In this document: piece by piece, positions 29,757 to 41,900 of the stretch
How the letters are laid out: the number at the start of each line of letters is the position of its first letter
Position numbering within the stretch: position 1 is the first letter of the stretch
Notes under the pieces: model-generated
Seen by the model: the letters and a program-made list of their open reading frames with translations, nothing else
Told to the model about the DNA's origin: nothing
Databases searched by the model: none
DNA from: Saussurea involucrata
Lineage: Eukaryota > Streptophyta > Magnoliopsida > Asterales > Asteraceae
NCBI GenBank assembly: GCA_033807775.1
Contig: CM066315.1
Coordinates: 8,684,501-8,748,500, forward strand
Direction of reading: 5' to 3'
Length of the DNA stretch: 64,000 nt
Made by a program: the position numbers and the translations under genes

Positions 29757-31182
29757 TGTAGTAACCGTGTCCAAATTGGAAGAGTTTTAAAGTCTTGTGC
29801 AAGTATTTTTTTTAATTATGGAAGTTGAGGGGCCATTTGTTAAAATTGGGATAGGGTATAAATGGGCACAAAACCCTAGGAGAGACATTCTTCTCCTGAA
29901 TTGTTCCTGAGGTTGGCGGCTGTTGAAGAGAAAAAGAAGAGAGGAAGGTTTTGGAGCTCTTAAGCATTTTGGAGAAGAAGGGAGTCATCAAACTTGAAAA
30001 TCAAAGGAAAGGGGTGTGTTGGGGATTCGTTTCCAGCAAAGAATCAATCAGGTAATTTCCTTTCTCTACCTTTCAGCTGTGGATTTGTTGTTAAAGATTG
30101 AATATCTATGTGGGTTTTGTTAAAGTTGGGTTTGAAGCTTAATGGGAAGAAATTGGGTATTTTACTGTGTTAGTACTGTTAAAATTTCAGTAATTGTTGA
30201 GTTTAGTGACCTTGGGGTGGTTGCTAATCGTTATCTGTGAGATCTCGGTCATATCCATGATTTCTCGGCCCAAATAAGGATCAGATGGGCGTCCGGATTG
30301 TTTCCTGGACGTCCGGACACTTTGATCAGTTGAAGGTTTCCGGGTAAGTATCCGATAATCGGGTGTGTGTGTCCGGATAGGAGTGTTGTCCGGATAGGAG
30401 TGTTGTCCGGATAGGGTGTTGTCCGGGAAGATTGTGTTGTCCGGTAAGTTGAGGTAATCAGCTTATGAGTTTATCCTTTCGCCCAGGTAGATCGTTTGGA
30501 AGTGCATATCAAAAGTAGGAAAGGAACGTAAGCGTAACAGGTGAGTTTTTCTAACTAAAGCTTGATGGAACTTGTTCATTTACTCGTACATGCGTGTTTA
30601 CTTAATGTATGTTGCATATAAATTACTTATGCATGGCATGATCCATATGGGGGTGTGTCCCATACGATATGTGTAAAGTTTATGGGGGTGAGTCCCATAC
30701 GATATGTGTGATGCTTATGGGGGGGTGTCCCATATGTTATGGTATGACGCTTATGGGGGGTGTGTCCCATATGTCATAGTGTGGTGCTTATGGGGGGTGT
30801 GTCCCATATGTTACTTGCCAAACTGTCTATTGATTTATGTTTCGCAACTCTTAAAAATGCTATTTATGGTGTGGATGAATCTGAGGGTTCTCACTAGACC
30901 TTGTGGTCTAACCCTCGCTTCTTTTTAAAACTGAAACCCTTTTCAGGTAAGCAGATTAGGGGCAGCTCCTCTAGTGGAAAGGAGAAGGCATGAGAACGGG
31001 CGTGGTTGATACTAGTGGACCATCCTTTTACATTTCAGTATTTAGATACTCTCAGTTGTAATTAGGGTTATTCCGCCAACCCAAGTTTTGAATTTTGATG
31101 GTATGAATCGTGGGCCATGTTTTGGCGATTTATTATATTTAAATGTCCTATTTTTTGTCATGTTTTGGAGAGGGTTGTTACA
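29757..31182 (+). repeat. 5' LTR of the Gypsy element
   Basis: TATAAAT at 29857-29863 lies only about 100 bp into the LTR, so U3 is short and the leader long. GTCCGGATAGGAGTGTT units repeat at 30372-30440. Five 36-38 bp units of TTATGGGGGTGTGTCCCATA type lie at 30643-30813. Confidence 0.95.
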
Positions 31183-31184
31183 GT

Positions 31185-31196
31185 TGGTATCAGAGC
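31185..31196 (+). other. Primer-binding site, initiator Met tRNA
   Basis: TGGTATCAGAGC two bases after the 5' LTR. Confidence 0.93.
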
Positions 31197-31469
31197 CGTA
31201 GTTTAAGGGATTTAGGTGACCGGATGGGCCTAAACTTAAACTGTAGAGTACAACTGAGAAAATAGGAAGGCCTAGGGAGACCTCACTGGGATGCGTACAT
31301 AATAGGGTGGTGAAAACTATCATGTAAGGTAAGTTAAGGGTTACACCTGGCCAGTGTAATTGTGAATTACAGGTACATGACGGTGATCACTATTGCCTTG
31401 TTATTTTGGGGCGGTTGTTAATCTATATTTTGTGTAATGTAACAGTAGTCGAGAATATCAGAGCGAAGC

Positions 31470-34400
31470 TTGAGTAGTAGGTCAGTACCGTTGGTGGGAA
31501 CTGTGCCTACAGCGGGGGAAATCCGCGTGGAGGAGATCTTGGAGGATGGACCGGTGAGTCCTCCGAGACAACCGGCTACCCGCGGGAGAGGCGGAGGCCG
31601 TGGAAGGGGTCGGGGAAAAGCACCCCGACGAGCTGCCACCCAGACTGGGGGAACTGGGATGGTGACCAGAGGTAAGAAGAAAGCGCCGACTGTCCGTCGG
31701 GCTAAGAGTGCGGAAGCACCGAAGGTGCGCAAGCCGACCCAGTCTGAGAGTACCGCTTCAGAGAAAGAGAGTCCGAGTCTGGACCGCAACCAGGCTTTTG
31801 TGACGGAAGAAAAGTTTACTGCTGAAATGGGTAAACTGCAAGAAACTTTGCAGGCATTGCTGAAGCATCGTACTGGGTCGACATCGGAAGGGCGGACTGA
31901 AAGTGTGAAAGAGACTGAGACTGAAGCATCCAAATTACCTACAACTGAGGTGGGAAGTCACTCCCATGTGACCCCATTTGTGGCAGGAGAGTCAAAGTCT
32001 GTTAAGGGGTGTACCTTTAAAACCTTTGTGTCTTGCAAGCCTCCATCTTTCAGTGGAGAACGTAACCCGGTTTTGGCAATGAGGTGGGTTCGAGAGATGG
32101 AGTTGGCGTTTGACACAAGTAAGTGTACTGAAGGAGATAAAGTGTTGTTTGCCATGTCAATGCTGAAGGCAGATGCCATCTTTTGGAGGGATGTGGAAAC
32201 AGGAGGTAAAGGTTCGGAAGTGGCAAAGACAACGTCATGGGAAACGTTCACTAGAAGGTTTACAGACCAATTCTGCCCGTTGGCAGCACGAAAGAAATTG
32301 GAAGAAGAGTTTATGGGGCTTGAGCAGGGGTCGATGACCGTGCAAGAATACACTTCAAAGTTTATTGAGAAGGCACGTTTCGCTGAAGTGTATGTGCCTA
32401 CTGAGGAAAGACGGGTTGAAAGGTATGTCTGGGGTCTGAAGAGCAGTATAAGAGAGTTGGTGCAGAATCGTGGCCCCGCGACGTTTCAAGCGGCGGTCGA
32501 TGTGGCAGAGTTAACTGAGAAGGAAAAGAACCGACAGTTGTCGGAAAGGAGTGTGGATAAGAGGAGGTGGGATGGACCCGTTCGGGATGTGAAGAGATCT
32601 AAGACCTCTAGACCCGAGTTGCGGGGGGGGCCGAGGTTCAATAACAGACCGTGTGGGAAGTGTAACAAAGTGCACCGTGGGGATTGCTTTGAACCTGATG
32701 GTTGTTATAAGTGTGGAAAACTGGGGCACATGGCGCGAGAATGTTCTAGCCCGAGAACGTGTTATCAGTGTGGCTCTCCAGATCATATCAAACCTGATTG
32801 CCCGCAGTTGAGGAAGGGATTTTCTGGTGGTTCTGGAGGGGGTCAAGGAGGAAGAGGTGGAGAAAAGAAAGTGGAACCAGGCCGAGTGAGGGCTAGAGCT
32901 TTTCATATGTCAGCGGAAGAGGCGGTTGATGAGCCCGACGTGGTATCAGGTACATTTCTTGTTAATTCGAAGCTTGCTAAAGTGTTGTTTGATTCGGGTG
33001 CAAACCGTTCGTTTGTATCGCCGATCTTTGCTCAGTGTCTGTCTGTAACGCCTAAGCGGTTAGAGTGTGGTATTGAGGTTGAGATTGCAGACGATAGTTT
33101 TGTCTTGGTGAGGGAGGTGTATGAGGGGTGTAGTATGGAAGTAGAGGGTCATAATTTTCCCTTGCGCCTATACCCGATGGGTATGGGAGAGTTTGATATT
33201 GTGGTGGGGATGGATTGGTTGGCTAGTAATGATGCTAGCATTGTGTGCAATAAGAAGATGATTCGTATTGCATTGTCGGATAAGTCCGAGGTAGTGATCT
33301 ATGGGGATAGGCGTGAACGTAAGTCTTGCCTTATCACGGTGATGAAGGCGAGGCATTGTCTAGAGAAGGGGTGTCAGGGTTTCCTAGCGTATGTATTAGA
33401 CGCCAAGAAGGAGAAGAAGGGATTGGAAGACGTCCCGGTAGTAAGCGAGTTTCTGGAGGTTTTTCCTGATGACCTGACGGGTTTACCCCCGGATCGCCAG
33501 GTCGAGTTTAGAATTGATTTGATGCCTGGTGCGACACCGATAGCGCGTGCGCCGTATCGGTTAGCACCGGCAGAAATGAAGGAGATGATGACTCAGTTGC
33601 AAGAGTTGTTGGATAAGGGGTTCATACGCCCTAGTTCGTCACCCTGGGGAGCGCCGGTACTGTTTGTCAAGAAGAAAGACGGATTGATGCGAATGTGCCT
33701 TGATTATCGCGAGCTCAATAAGGTAACGATCAAGAATAAGTATCCGCTTCCGATGATCGATGATTTATTTGATCAGTTGCAAGGGGCGAGATTCTTCTCA
33801 AAGATAGACTTGAGGTCTGGCTATCATCAGTTGAAAGTGAGGGAAGAGGATGTGCCGAAGACGGCTTTTCGTACGAGGTACGGGCATTATGAGTTCTTAG
33901 TCATGCCCTTTGGGTTGACTAATGCTCCGGCGGTATTCATGGATCTGATGAATCGTGTGTGCAGTGCACTGCTAGACAAATGCGTGATTGTGTTCATTGA
34001 CGACATCCTCATTTATTCCCAATCTCGGAGTGAGCACGTAGAGCATCTTCGCTTAGTGCTAGACCTATTGCGACGAGAGAAGCTGTTTGCAAAATTTTCT
34101 AAGTACGAGTTCTGGCTTAAGGAAGTTCAATTCTTGGGACACGTGGTGTCAGAAGATGGGATCAAGGTAGACCCGGCCAAGGTGGAGGCCATAAGAGGGT
34201 GGGAAACCCCGAGATCGCCGTCTGAGGTAAGAAGTTTTCTTGGGTTAGCAGGATACTACCGGAAGTTCATTCAGGACTTTTCTCGGATAGCTACGCCATT
34301 GACTGCTTTGACCAGGAAGAATTCTAAGTTTGAATGGACGGAAGATCAGGAAGAAGCGTTCAGCAATTTGAAAGACAAGTTGAGCAGTGCTCCGGTTTTA

Positions 34401-36280
34401 TCCTTGCCTAAGGGGACCGAAGGATTTATAATCTACGGTGATGCGTCCAAGTTGGGGCTAGGGTGCGTACTGATGCAAGACGGAAAGGTGATTGCCTATG
34501 CGTCTCGTCAGTTGAAAGAGCACGAGAAGAATTATCCTACGCATGATATGGAGTTAGCGGCGGTGGTTTTCGCGCTAAAGATTTGGAGACACTACCTATA
34601 CGGGGTTAAGTGTTAGATTTATTCTGATCATAAGAGTCTCCAGCATTTGTTTGACCAAAAGGAGCTGAATATGAGACAGCGTCGTTGGGTGGAGTTGTTG
34701 AGTGATTATGATTGCGAGATCCTTTACCATCCAGGTAAAGCGAATGTCGTGGCCGACGCCTTGAGTCGGAAAGAAAGGAGAGAAACAACGAAAGTGGTGG
34801 CCTTTCGAGTAGAAGTGGTTCCTAACCTACTGGACGAGATCAAGAAGTTTCAAGAAGAAGCTCTAGTGGAGGGAAAGTGGAAATGTGAGAGGATCGTCGG
34901 CTATGTGACATCCTTAAAGTGTAGCAAGAGTGGGGTGAAGTGTTTTGAGGACCGGGTGTGGGTTCCAAAGTTGGGAGGTTTGCGTGATCGAATATTGGTT
35001 GAAGCGCATAAGTCGCGATATTCGGTCCACCCGGGGACGAATAAGATGTACCGAGACCTGAGGCAACTATATTGGTGGTCGGGGTTGAAGAAAGATGTTG
35101 CGTACTTTGTGGAGCGATGTGTGACCTGTTTGAAGGTCAAGGCAGAACACCAAAGGCTGTATGGAGAAATGCATCCCTTAGAGATACCAGTGTGGAAGTG
35201 GGACTGTATTACCATGGACTTTGTGACAAAGTTACCAAGGATCCCGAAGGGGCATGATGCTATATGGGTGATAGTTGACCGTCTCACCAAGTCGGCTCAC
35301 TTTCTACCTATTCGGGAGAGCGACTCGTTGGAGAAGTTGGCCAGTTTGTATGTCAACGAGATAGTGACGAGGCATGGGGTGCCGTCGTCCATTGTCTCCG
35401 ACCGTGATAGTCGTTTCACGTCGTCGTTTTGGAGGAGTCTACAAAGGGAGTTAGGCACGCGGCTCTGTTTGAGTACCGCCTACCATCCCCAGACGGATGG
35501 ACAAAGTGAGAGGACTATCCAGACCTTGGAGGATATGTTGCGTGCGTGTGTGATAGATTTCAAGGGTTCGTGGGAATCCCACCTACCGTTGATCGAGTTC
35601 TCGTATAACAACAGCTATCACGCCAGTGTTCAAGCGGCTCGTTTGAAGCGTTGTATGGGCGTAAGTGTAGGACGCCGTTATATTGGAATGAAGTGGGAGA
35701 GAAGCAGTTGGCAGGACCGGAAATCGTGCAATTAACTGCCGATAAGATCAGTGTAATCAGGGAAAGATTGAAGGTGGCACAGGATCGTCAAAGAACGTAC
35801 GCGAATAAAAGAAGAAAGCCAATTGAGTTCAGGGAAGGGGATAAAGTGATGCTCAAGGTATATCCGTGGAAGGGAGTTGTCCGATTTGGAAAAAGGGGGA
35901 AGCTAAAGCCGAGGTATGTTGGACCTTTCGCCATCACCAAGCATGTGGGGGAGGTGGCTTACATGTTGGAGTTGCCGGAAGAGTTGCGCAGAATTCACCC
36001 GACGTTTCACGTGTCAAACCTGAAGAAGTGTTTGGCTGAGTCGGATGTGGCTATTCCGCTAGGAGATATCAGTGTCGACGAGAAATTGAGGTACGAAGAG
36101 GAACCAATAGAGATTGTGGACAGTAAGGTTCGGAAAACAAGGAATAGGGAGGTCAGACTGGTTAAAGTCCAGTGGAGATATCACAAGGGACGAGAGGCGA
36201 CGTGGGAAGTGGAATCTGATATGATGTCCAAGTACCCTCATCTTTTCAAGAATGGAATTCCGGGGACGGAATTCTTTTGA
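31470..36280 (+). pseudogene. Gypsy gag-pol polyprotein, broken
   Basis: The open frame begins at 31449 after a stop, but its first ATG is at about 31659, so the original start is unclear. Order: basic Arg/Gly-rich N-terminus, retrotrans-gag domain (AMRWVREMELAF to about 32530), zinc knuckles CYKCGKLGHMAREC and CYQCGSPDHIKPDC, protease (VLFDSGANRSFVS), RT (CLDYRELNKVTIKN, VFIDDILIYSQ), RNase H (IIYGDASKLGLGCVL), integrase (HHCC zinc finger, then D/D/E core with ITMDFVTKLP, VSDRDSRFTS) and a C-terminal chromodomain (VQWRYHKGREATWEVESDM). A TAG at 34614-34616 interrupts RNase H. A single-base shift near 35640 moves the last part of integrase and the chromodomain into another frame (35651-36280). 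Chromodomains direct integration to marked chromatin. Confidence 0.93.
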
Positions 36281-36291
36281 GGAGAGAGTGT
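36278..36291 (+). other. Polypurine tract of the Gypsy element
   Basis: TGAGGAGAGAGTGT directly before the 3' LTR. Confidence 0.8.
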
Positions 36292-37723
36292 TGTAGTAAC
36301 TGTGTCCAAATTGGAAGAGTTTTAAAGTCTTGTGCAAGTATTTTTTTTAATTATGGAAGTTGAGGGGCCATTTGTTAAAATTGGGATAGGGTATAAATGG
36401 GCACAAAACCCTAGGAGAGACATTCTTCTCCTGAATTGTTCCTGAGGTTGGCGGCTGTTGAAGAGAAAAAGAAGAGAGGAAGGTTTTGGAGCTCTTAAGC
36501 ATTTTGGAGAAGAAGGGAGTCATCAAACTTGAAATTCAAAGGAAAGGGGTGTGTTGGGGATTCGTTTCCAGCAAAGAATCAATCAGGTAATTTCCTTTCT
36601 CTACCTTTCAGCTGTGGATTTGTTGTTAAAGATTGAATATCTATGTGGGTTTTGTTAAAGTTGGGTTTGAAGCTTAATGGGAAGAAATTGGGTATTTTAC
36701 TGTGTTAGTACTGTTAAAATTTCAGTAATTGTTGAGTTTAGTGACCTTGGGGTGGTTGCTAATCGTTATTTGTGAGATCTCGGTCATATCCGTGATTTCT
36801 CGGCCCAAATAAGGATCAGATGGGCGTCCGGATTGTTTCCTGGACGTCCGGACACTTCGATCAGTTGAAGGTTTCCGGGTAAGTATCCGATAATCGGGTG
36901 TGTGTGTCCGGATAGGAGTGTTGTCCGGATAGGAGTGTTGTTCGGATAGGGTGTTGTCCGGGAAGATTGTGTTGTCCGGTAAGTTGAGGTAATCAGCTTA
37001 TGAGTTTATCCTTTCGCCCAGGTAGATCGTTTGGAAGTGCATATCAAAAGTAGGAAAGGAACGTAAGCGTAACAGGTGAGTTTTTCTAACTAAAGCTTGA
37101 TGGAACTTGTTCATTTACTCGTACATGCGTGTTTACTTAATGTATGTTGCATATAAATTACGTATGCATGGCATGATCCATATGGGGGTGTGTCCCATAC
37201 GATATGTGTAAAGTTTATGGGGGTGAGTCCCATACGATATGTGTGATGCTTATGGGGGGGTGTCCCATATGTTATGGTATGACGCTTATGGGGGGTGTGT
37301 CCCATATGTCATAGTGTGGTGCTTATGGGGGGGGGGGGGGTGTCCCATATGTTACTTGCCAAACTGTCTATTGATTTATGTTTCGCAACTCTTAAAAATG
37401 CTATTTATGGTGTGGATGAATCTGAGGGTTCTCACTAGACCTTGTGGTCTAACCCTCGCTTCTTTTCAAAACTGAAACCCTTTTCAGGTAAGCAGATTAG
37501 GGGCAGCTCCTCTAGTGGAAAGGAGAAGGCATGAGAACGGGCGTGGTTGATACTAGTGGACCATCCTTTTACATTTCAGTATTTAGATACTCTCAGTTGT
37601 AATTAGGGTTATTCCGCTAACCCAAGTTTTGAATTTTGATGGTATGAATCGTGGGCTATGTTTTGGCGATTTATTATATTTAAATGTCCTATTTTTTGTC
37701 ATGTTTTGGAGAGGGTTGTTACA
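36292..37723 (+). repeat. 3' LTR of the Gypsy element
   Basis: Copy of 29757-31182, with TATAAAT at 36392-36398. The tandem GGGGGTGTGTCCCATA array is at 37177-37356, where one G run has grown to 13. Confidence 0.95.
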
Positions 37724-37728
37724 TTGTC

Positions 37729-38990
37729 AGAGCCACCACCTACCTACCCCAACTTCGACACCACCACACAACTATTGTCGTCGACTCGTTGTCATTGTCG
37801 CCCCCCCCCCCCCCCCCCCCCTTTAGATTTCAATTCTTTTGCAAGAATTCATTCCAATTCCTTCCATCCAAACAAGTGGTCATATTCTATTTCAATTTCT
37901 TCAAAGTCAAATTTTTTTGATGGATTCTAATTCCATCAAATTTCTTTGTGTGAATCACACACCTCCTTGGTTTTTGTAGAAAAATATGTTCCAAACTTCG
38001 TTTTATGTCTTTTTCCTTTCTATCAACGTAATCTGATGGGATCAAAATGATTTACAAGAGTAAACAAATCTAGATCAATTCCACATACAAAAGAAAGAAA
38101 GAAAGAAGAAAGTAAATAAGCAAATTGACTCCAAATATGTAAAGATAAGCTAAGATCGTTGTAAAGCAACATCCCCATTGAATTTTGGTTTCCCTTTTCC
38201 TTTTCTTTTCGAAAAGCGAATAAAAAGACGTCTAACGAAAATGAAAATAAAGTGAAGCGATAGCTACAAACCTACATGACTCATGAACGTGTAACAAAGG
38301 CGAAAGCAAAGATTAACATGAATAGATGGTCGATCACGATAAGGGATAAAACTATTGGTTTTCGTTTTCATATTTTAAAATTTTCAATTTTTATTTACGC
38401 TTTTGATCTCGAAATGGCTTTGTTCGATTAAGTTCATGAAATATGAGTATATATAAGTTAAGGGGTGTTTGGTCGTTTTCCATTAAGTCATGTATGTTAT
38501 TAAATCAATGGTCTTCAAACCATACACTCTAGAATAGATTACGTTTTTATGTCCTTACGATTTGTTATAACTCACAACTTTTGTGTATGTGGTTTGCAAT
38601 TCATTGTTATATTCATCTCTGACAAAAACAAAACCAAAATCGTAAACAAGTGAGAAAAACAATAATAAATGTAAATAATAAGAATGAAAACAACAATGAC
38701 GTATAAACCATAAGAAAGAAAACCATAATTTCAAAAGTGCAAAGACGAAAATAGCAATTTTCAACAAACCACAAGGACGAAAACCGTAATTTACTCAAAA
38801 CTTTTAACATCTTCATAAATTATGTGTATTTTTATTTTATTTTTGATGTTACAATATTACCAAACAAACACTATCTTTCACCAAAACAAAACAACAAACC
38901 CAAAGAGTTTATTTGAGTAAACAAAGTAGAGTACTACAATAGACTTGACTTGCACCTGCCTCAGAATACAACATTATGACCGATCGAACT
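37729..38990. other. Intergenic DNA downstream of NUP54
   Basis: Continues the proline-like CCACC repeat cut by the Gypsy element, with a run of about 22 C (37801-37822) and AATTCCATC-rich MITE-like sequence to about 37945. No gene seen between there and the NUP54 stop codon. Confidence 0.5.
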
Positions 38991-41900
38991 CTAAACGTCT
39001 GCCATTTGAGTGTCTTCCGCCATTATAATCTCCATGTCTCGTATATCTCGCTTCAACACACTCCCCAGTCTACCAACCGCTTTCGTTTGCTGTTGTAAAA
39101 CCTGCCACCATACATACATAATAACAAATAACACATTATCTTATTATAATTGCAACATTTGACTTTGACGCATAGTTTTTTTTGGAACGGTGTACCCGGC
39201 TATGTATAGACTAATCCCGACAATTTGTGACTGCAAAAAATAAGCCCTGGTGGTTTTGGACATAGTTTACGTACAAATAATTGATTATTTGTTAAATATC
39301 TAGAATACCCTTTAATATAAACAAATGAAAGATTGTGGACCCAAAGCAAAACCATCTAGTCATTTGTAAAAAATGATGATGGGTAAACAAGACATTTCAA
39401 CTTGAAATCTTTTTAACTTTCATGGACACCAACAGATAGAGACAGAAAAAAATAATGTTATGAATTTAGAGAAGAAAAGGTCAGAAGACATTGTGTCCAT
39501 TTCTAGAACTACCAACTAACATTGGATGATTGGAAACCATAACACCAGATTATTGCAAGTCTTAAGTTTATATCACCCGCAGGTGGGGTCCACTACCCTG
39601 GGGAGTAGAGCGGCTGTTTTCATAAAGACCCCAGGAGAAAGTGGGAAAAAAACGAATAAAAAAAATGCTGTTAGTTTAAAGACACGAGTACCTCATGCAT
39701 ATCAGCAAGACTCTGTTCATGTATTTTGGTTGATCCTGGTAAGCAGACAGAAGCGCCGCCATGACCATTTGCTTGAACACGAGCTACAGTCAGCAGATTC
39801 TGAACCCTCCTCGAGAGTTCAGCTCCGGATCCTTTTAACTGTAAGGGTATATTTGTAAATGCAAGCCAAAGATCACTAGAAAGCATGTGATGAACTATAA
39901 GGGTGGATGGATGCCAACCTGTCTGATTATTGTAGCCAACTTCTCAGCCAGTTCAGCTTCTCCTTTGGTTAAAGGCAACCGAAATCCCTTGGCCTCTAAT
40001 GCCTCCAGTATTCTCATCAACTTTTGCAAGTAAATTAAATTTGCACAATTAAATAAAGAATTAAAGATACAAGAAAAACAATAAGGATGCAGATATCATA
40101 TTAACCAATAAAACAATAACATGCAACAAAAAAAAATTGTACCCTTAAGAGGCGCCTTTGTAAAGCCTTCTCCGATTGTCTCAGTCTCTCAATCCGAGGA
40201 AAAGTATCAGCTTGGAAATGCCTTTGAAGCTGAAAAGATTGTTAGAACGTTAAATATGTTGAATAAAATGTGTGTTGGGCACAGTAGACACCCATATGAA
40301 GACTAGATGGAATTACCATTTTCACATTGGTTTGAGTAATTTGCAATCTCTCAGCATCTGAAAGTATGACTTCGTCTTGTAGCTGCATAAATTTAACATC
40401 TGAATCAGAATCAATTAATATAATCGTGTAACCACATTTCATGACTAGAAGGAACCAGCTAGTTCAATAGGGGTAAGAAAGAAACAGAACTAACTACAAG
40501 GACTGTAGAAACAAAATCCAACAAATAATTTAGGCATGTAAATGGTAATGGAAAAATCCGAGTACCTATTTATTTCTAAGCAGATGTTGAGTAAAATACC
40601 TACATTTTTTAAGTTCAAATTCAGATTCATGTCCATCCAACATTGATAGAATATATTAATATTCTATTCAATTAATTCAAGTGATTATAATTTGAATTCT
40701 AAAAGCTTATATGATCTCAAATTTAGAATTTCTATTCTTTTTCAGTTGTATTCAAACTCGTAAATCGTATATAATTTAACATATTCATATGAAACTCTTG
40801 ACTTAAATAAATCCCTCGCTTGACAGTTGTTTCCCCCCGCCCCCGCACACTGATTGTGTTGTTAGTTTGTTACCACTAGTTCTTACAATCAGGCTACAAT
40901 GATAACGTTAGTCACTTAGTTGATGGTCTTGTTAAATATATTTCAATTTCTTGTTCTTGTAATTTAAAGATAAATCAATTTACCTAAGGTAAATTTTATA
41001 TATGAATATATGATCAAACCAGTTCATCTCTAACAAAATTACATAAAGTAAATAATAGTATAATTTGCTTTTCAGTTAACCAATATGGTAAAAAAATAAT
41101 CGAAACTGAAACTTACCTTATTCGGTTAACCGAACCATTTAACTTGCGCACCAAATAACCTGAAACCGTTTTGGTTCGAGTGAGTTATTTGGTTTCAGAT
41201 TTTTCTGTAGCCCTAGGGACCCATGTCACCTAAGTTTCTGGATCCACCACTGGGGGAAGGAAAGGTAATCTGTAACAATTAGTCCTGTTTGCGAAAAACG
41301 AGCATTGGGCCGTTGATATAGATTGACAACCGGCAAACGTTGAATTCCCAACTACTTTCAAAGGGTGGCATTTCAAAGCTATTCTATAAATTTCCAGTTG
41401 CTTCATGGCTCAACCTACTTGCAAGTTGCAAATACTTCTGAAAGCCTGGCTGTCCATTCAATCAGACTTGTTATTTTTAAGCCTATTTTCTCATAAATCA
41501 TGTTCATAATTCACACATTGTTACCTTGTGCTGAAGAAAAGGCATTTACAATGTGTACTTGTGGGTGTCTCATAACCTAAATCAGCAAGTTTCTGCATAT
41601 CATGCAATCTGCTCTTATGACATCACACCAAAAACAAACCAAATATCTTTCATTTGATTAAATCAAGGTTCTACAACTCCCTGTGCCAGTTTCGGTGGTA
41701 ACAGTAGTTGTCTGTGGAATGAAGAATTGTGTATAAAGAGTTTCAAGATTATATATATAGGGGTTGGTTATTTTACAAACCTGTGAAATCTAACAAACCG
41801 TACAAACCACGTTCAACCAATCATATTTTTTCATTTTCTTCACTTTTTCTTTATTATGGGGGTTGATTAGTCAATAATACATGAAACAATTTCATCAAGA

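Larger units (their letters stand above)
29757..37723 (+). mobile_element. Gypsy chromodomain LTR retrotransposon
   Basis: LTRs at 29757-31182 (1426 bp) and 36292-37723 (1432 bp) start TGTAGTAAC and end GTTGTTACA. The TTGTC target duplication is at 29752-29756 and 37724-37728. Primer-binding site 31185-31196, polypurine tract about 36278-36291. About ten substitutions plus homopolymer changes separate the LTRs by eye, so the insertion is fairly recent. Gag-pol order (protease, RT, RNase H, integrase, chromodomain) is that of Ty3/Gypsy chromoviruses, most like the Tekay/Del group. Pol has one TAG and one frameshift. Confidence 0.95.
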
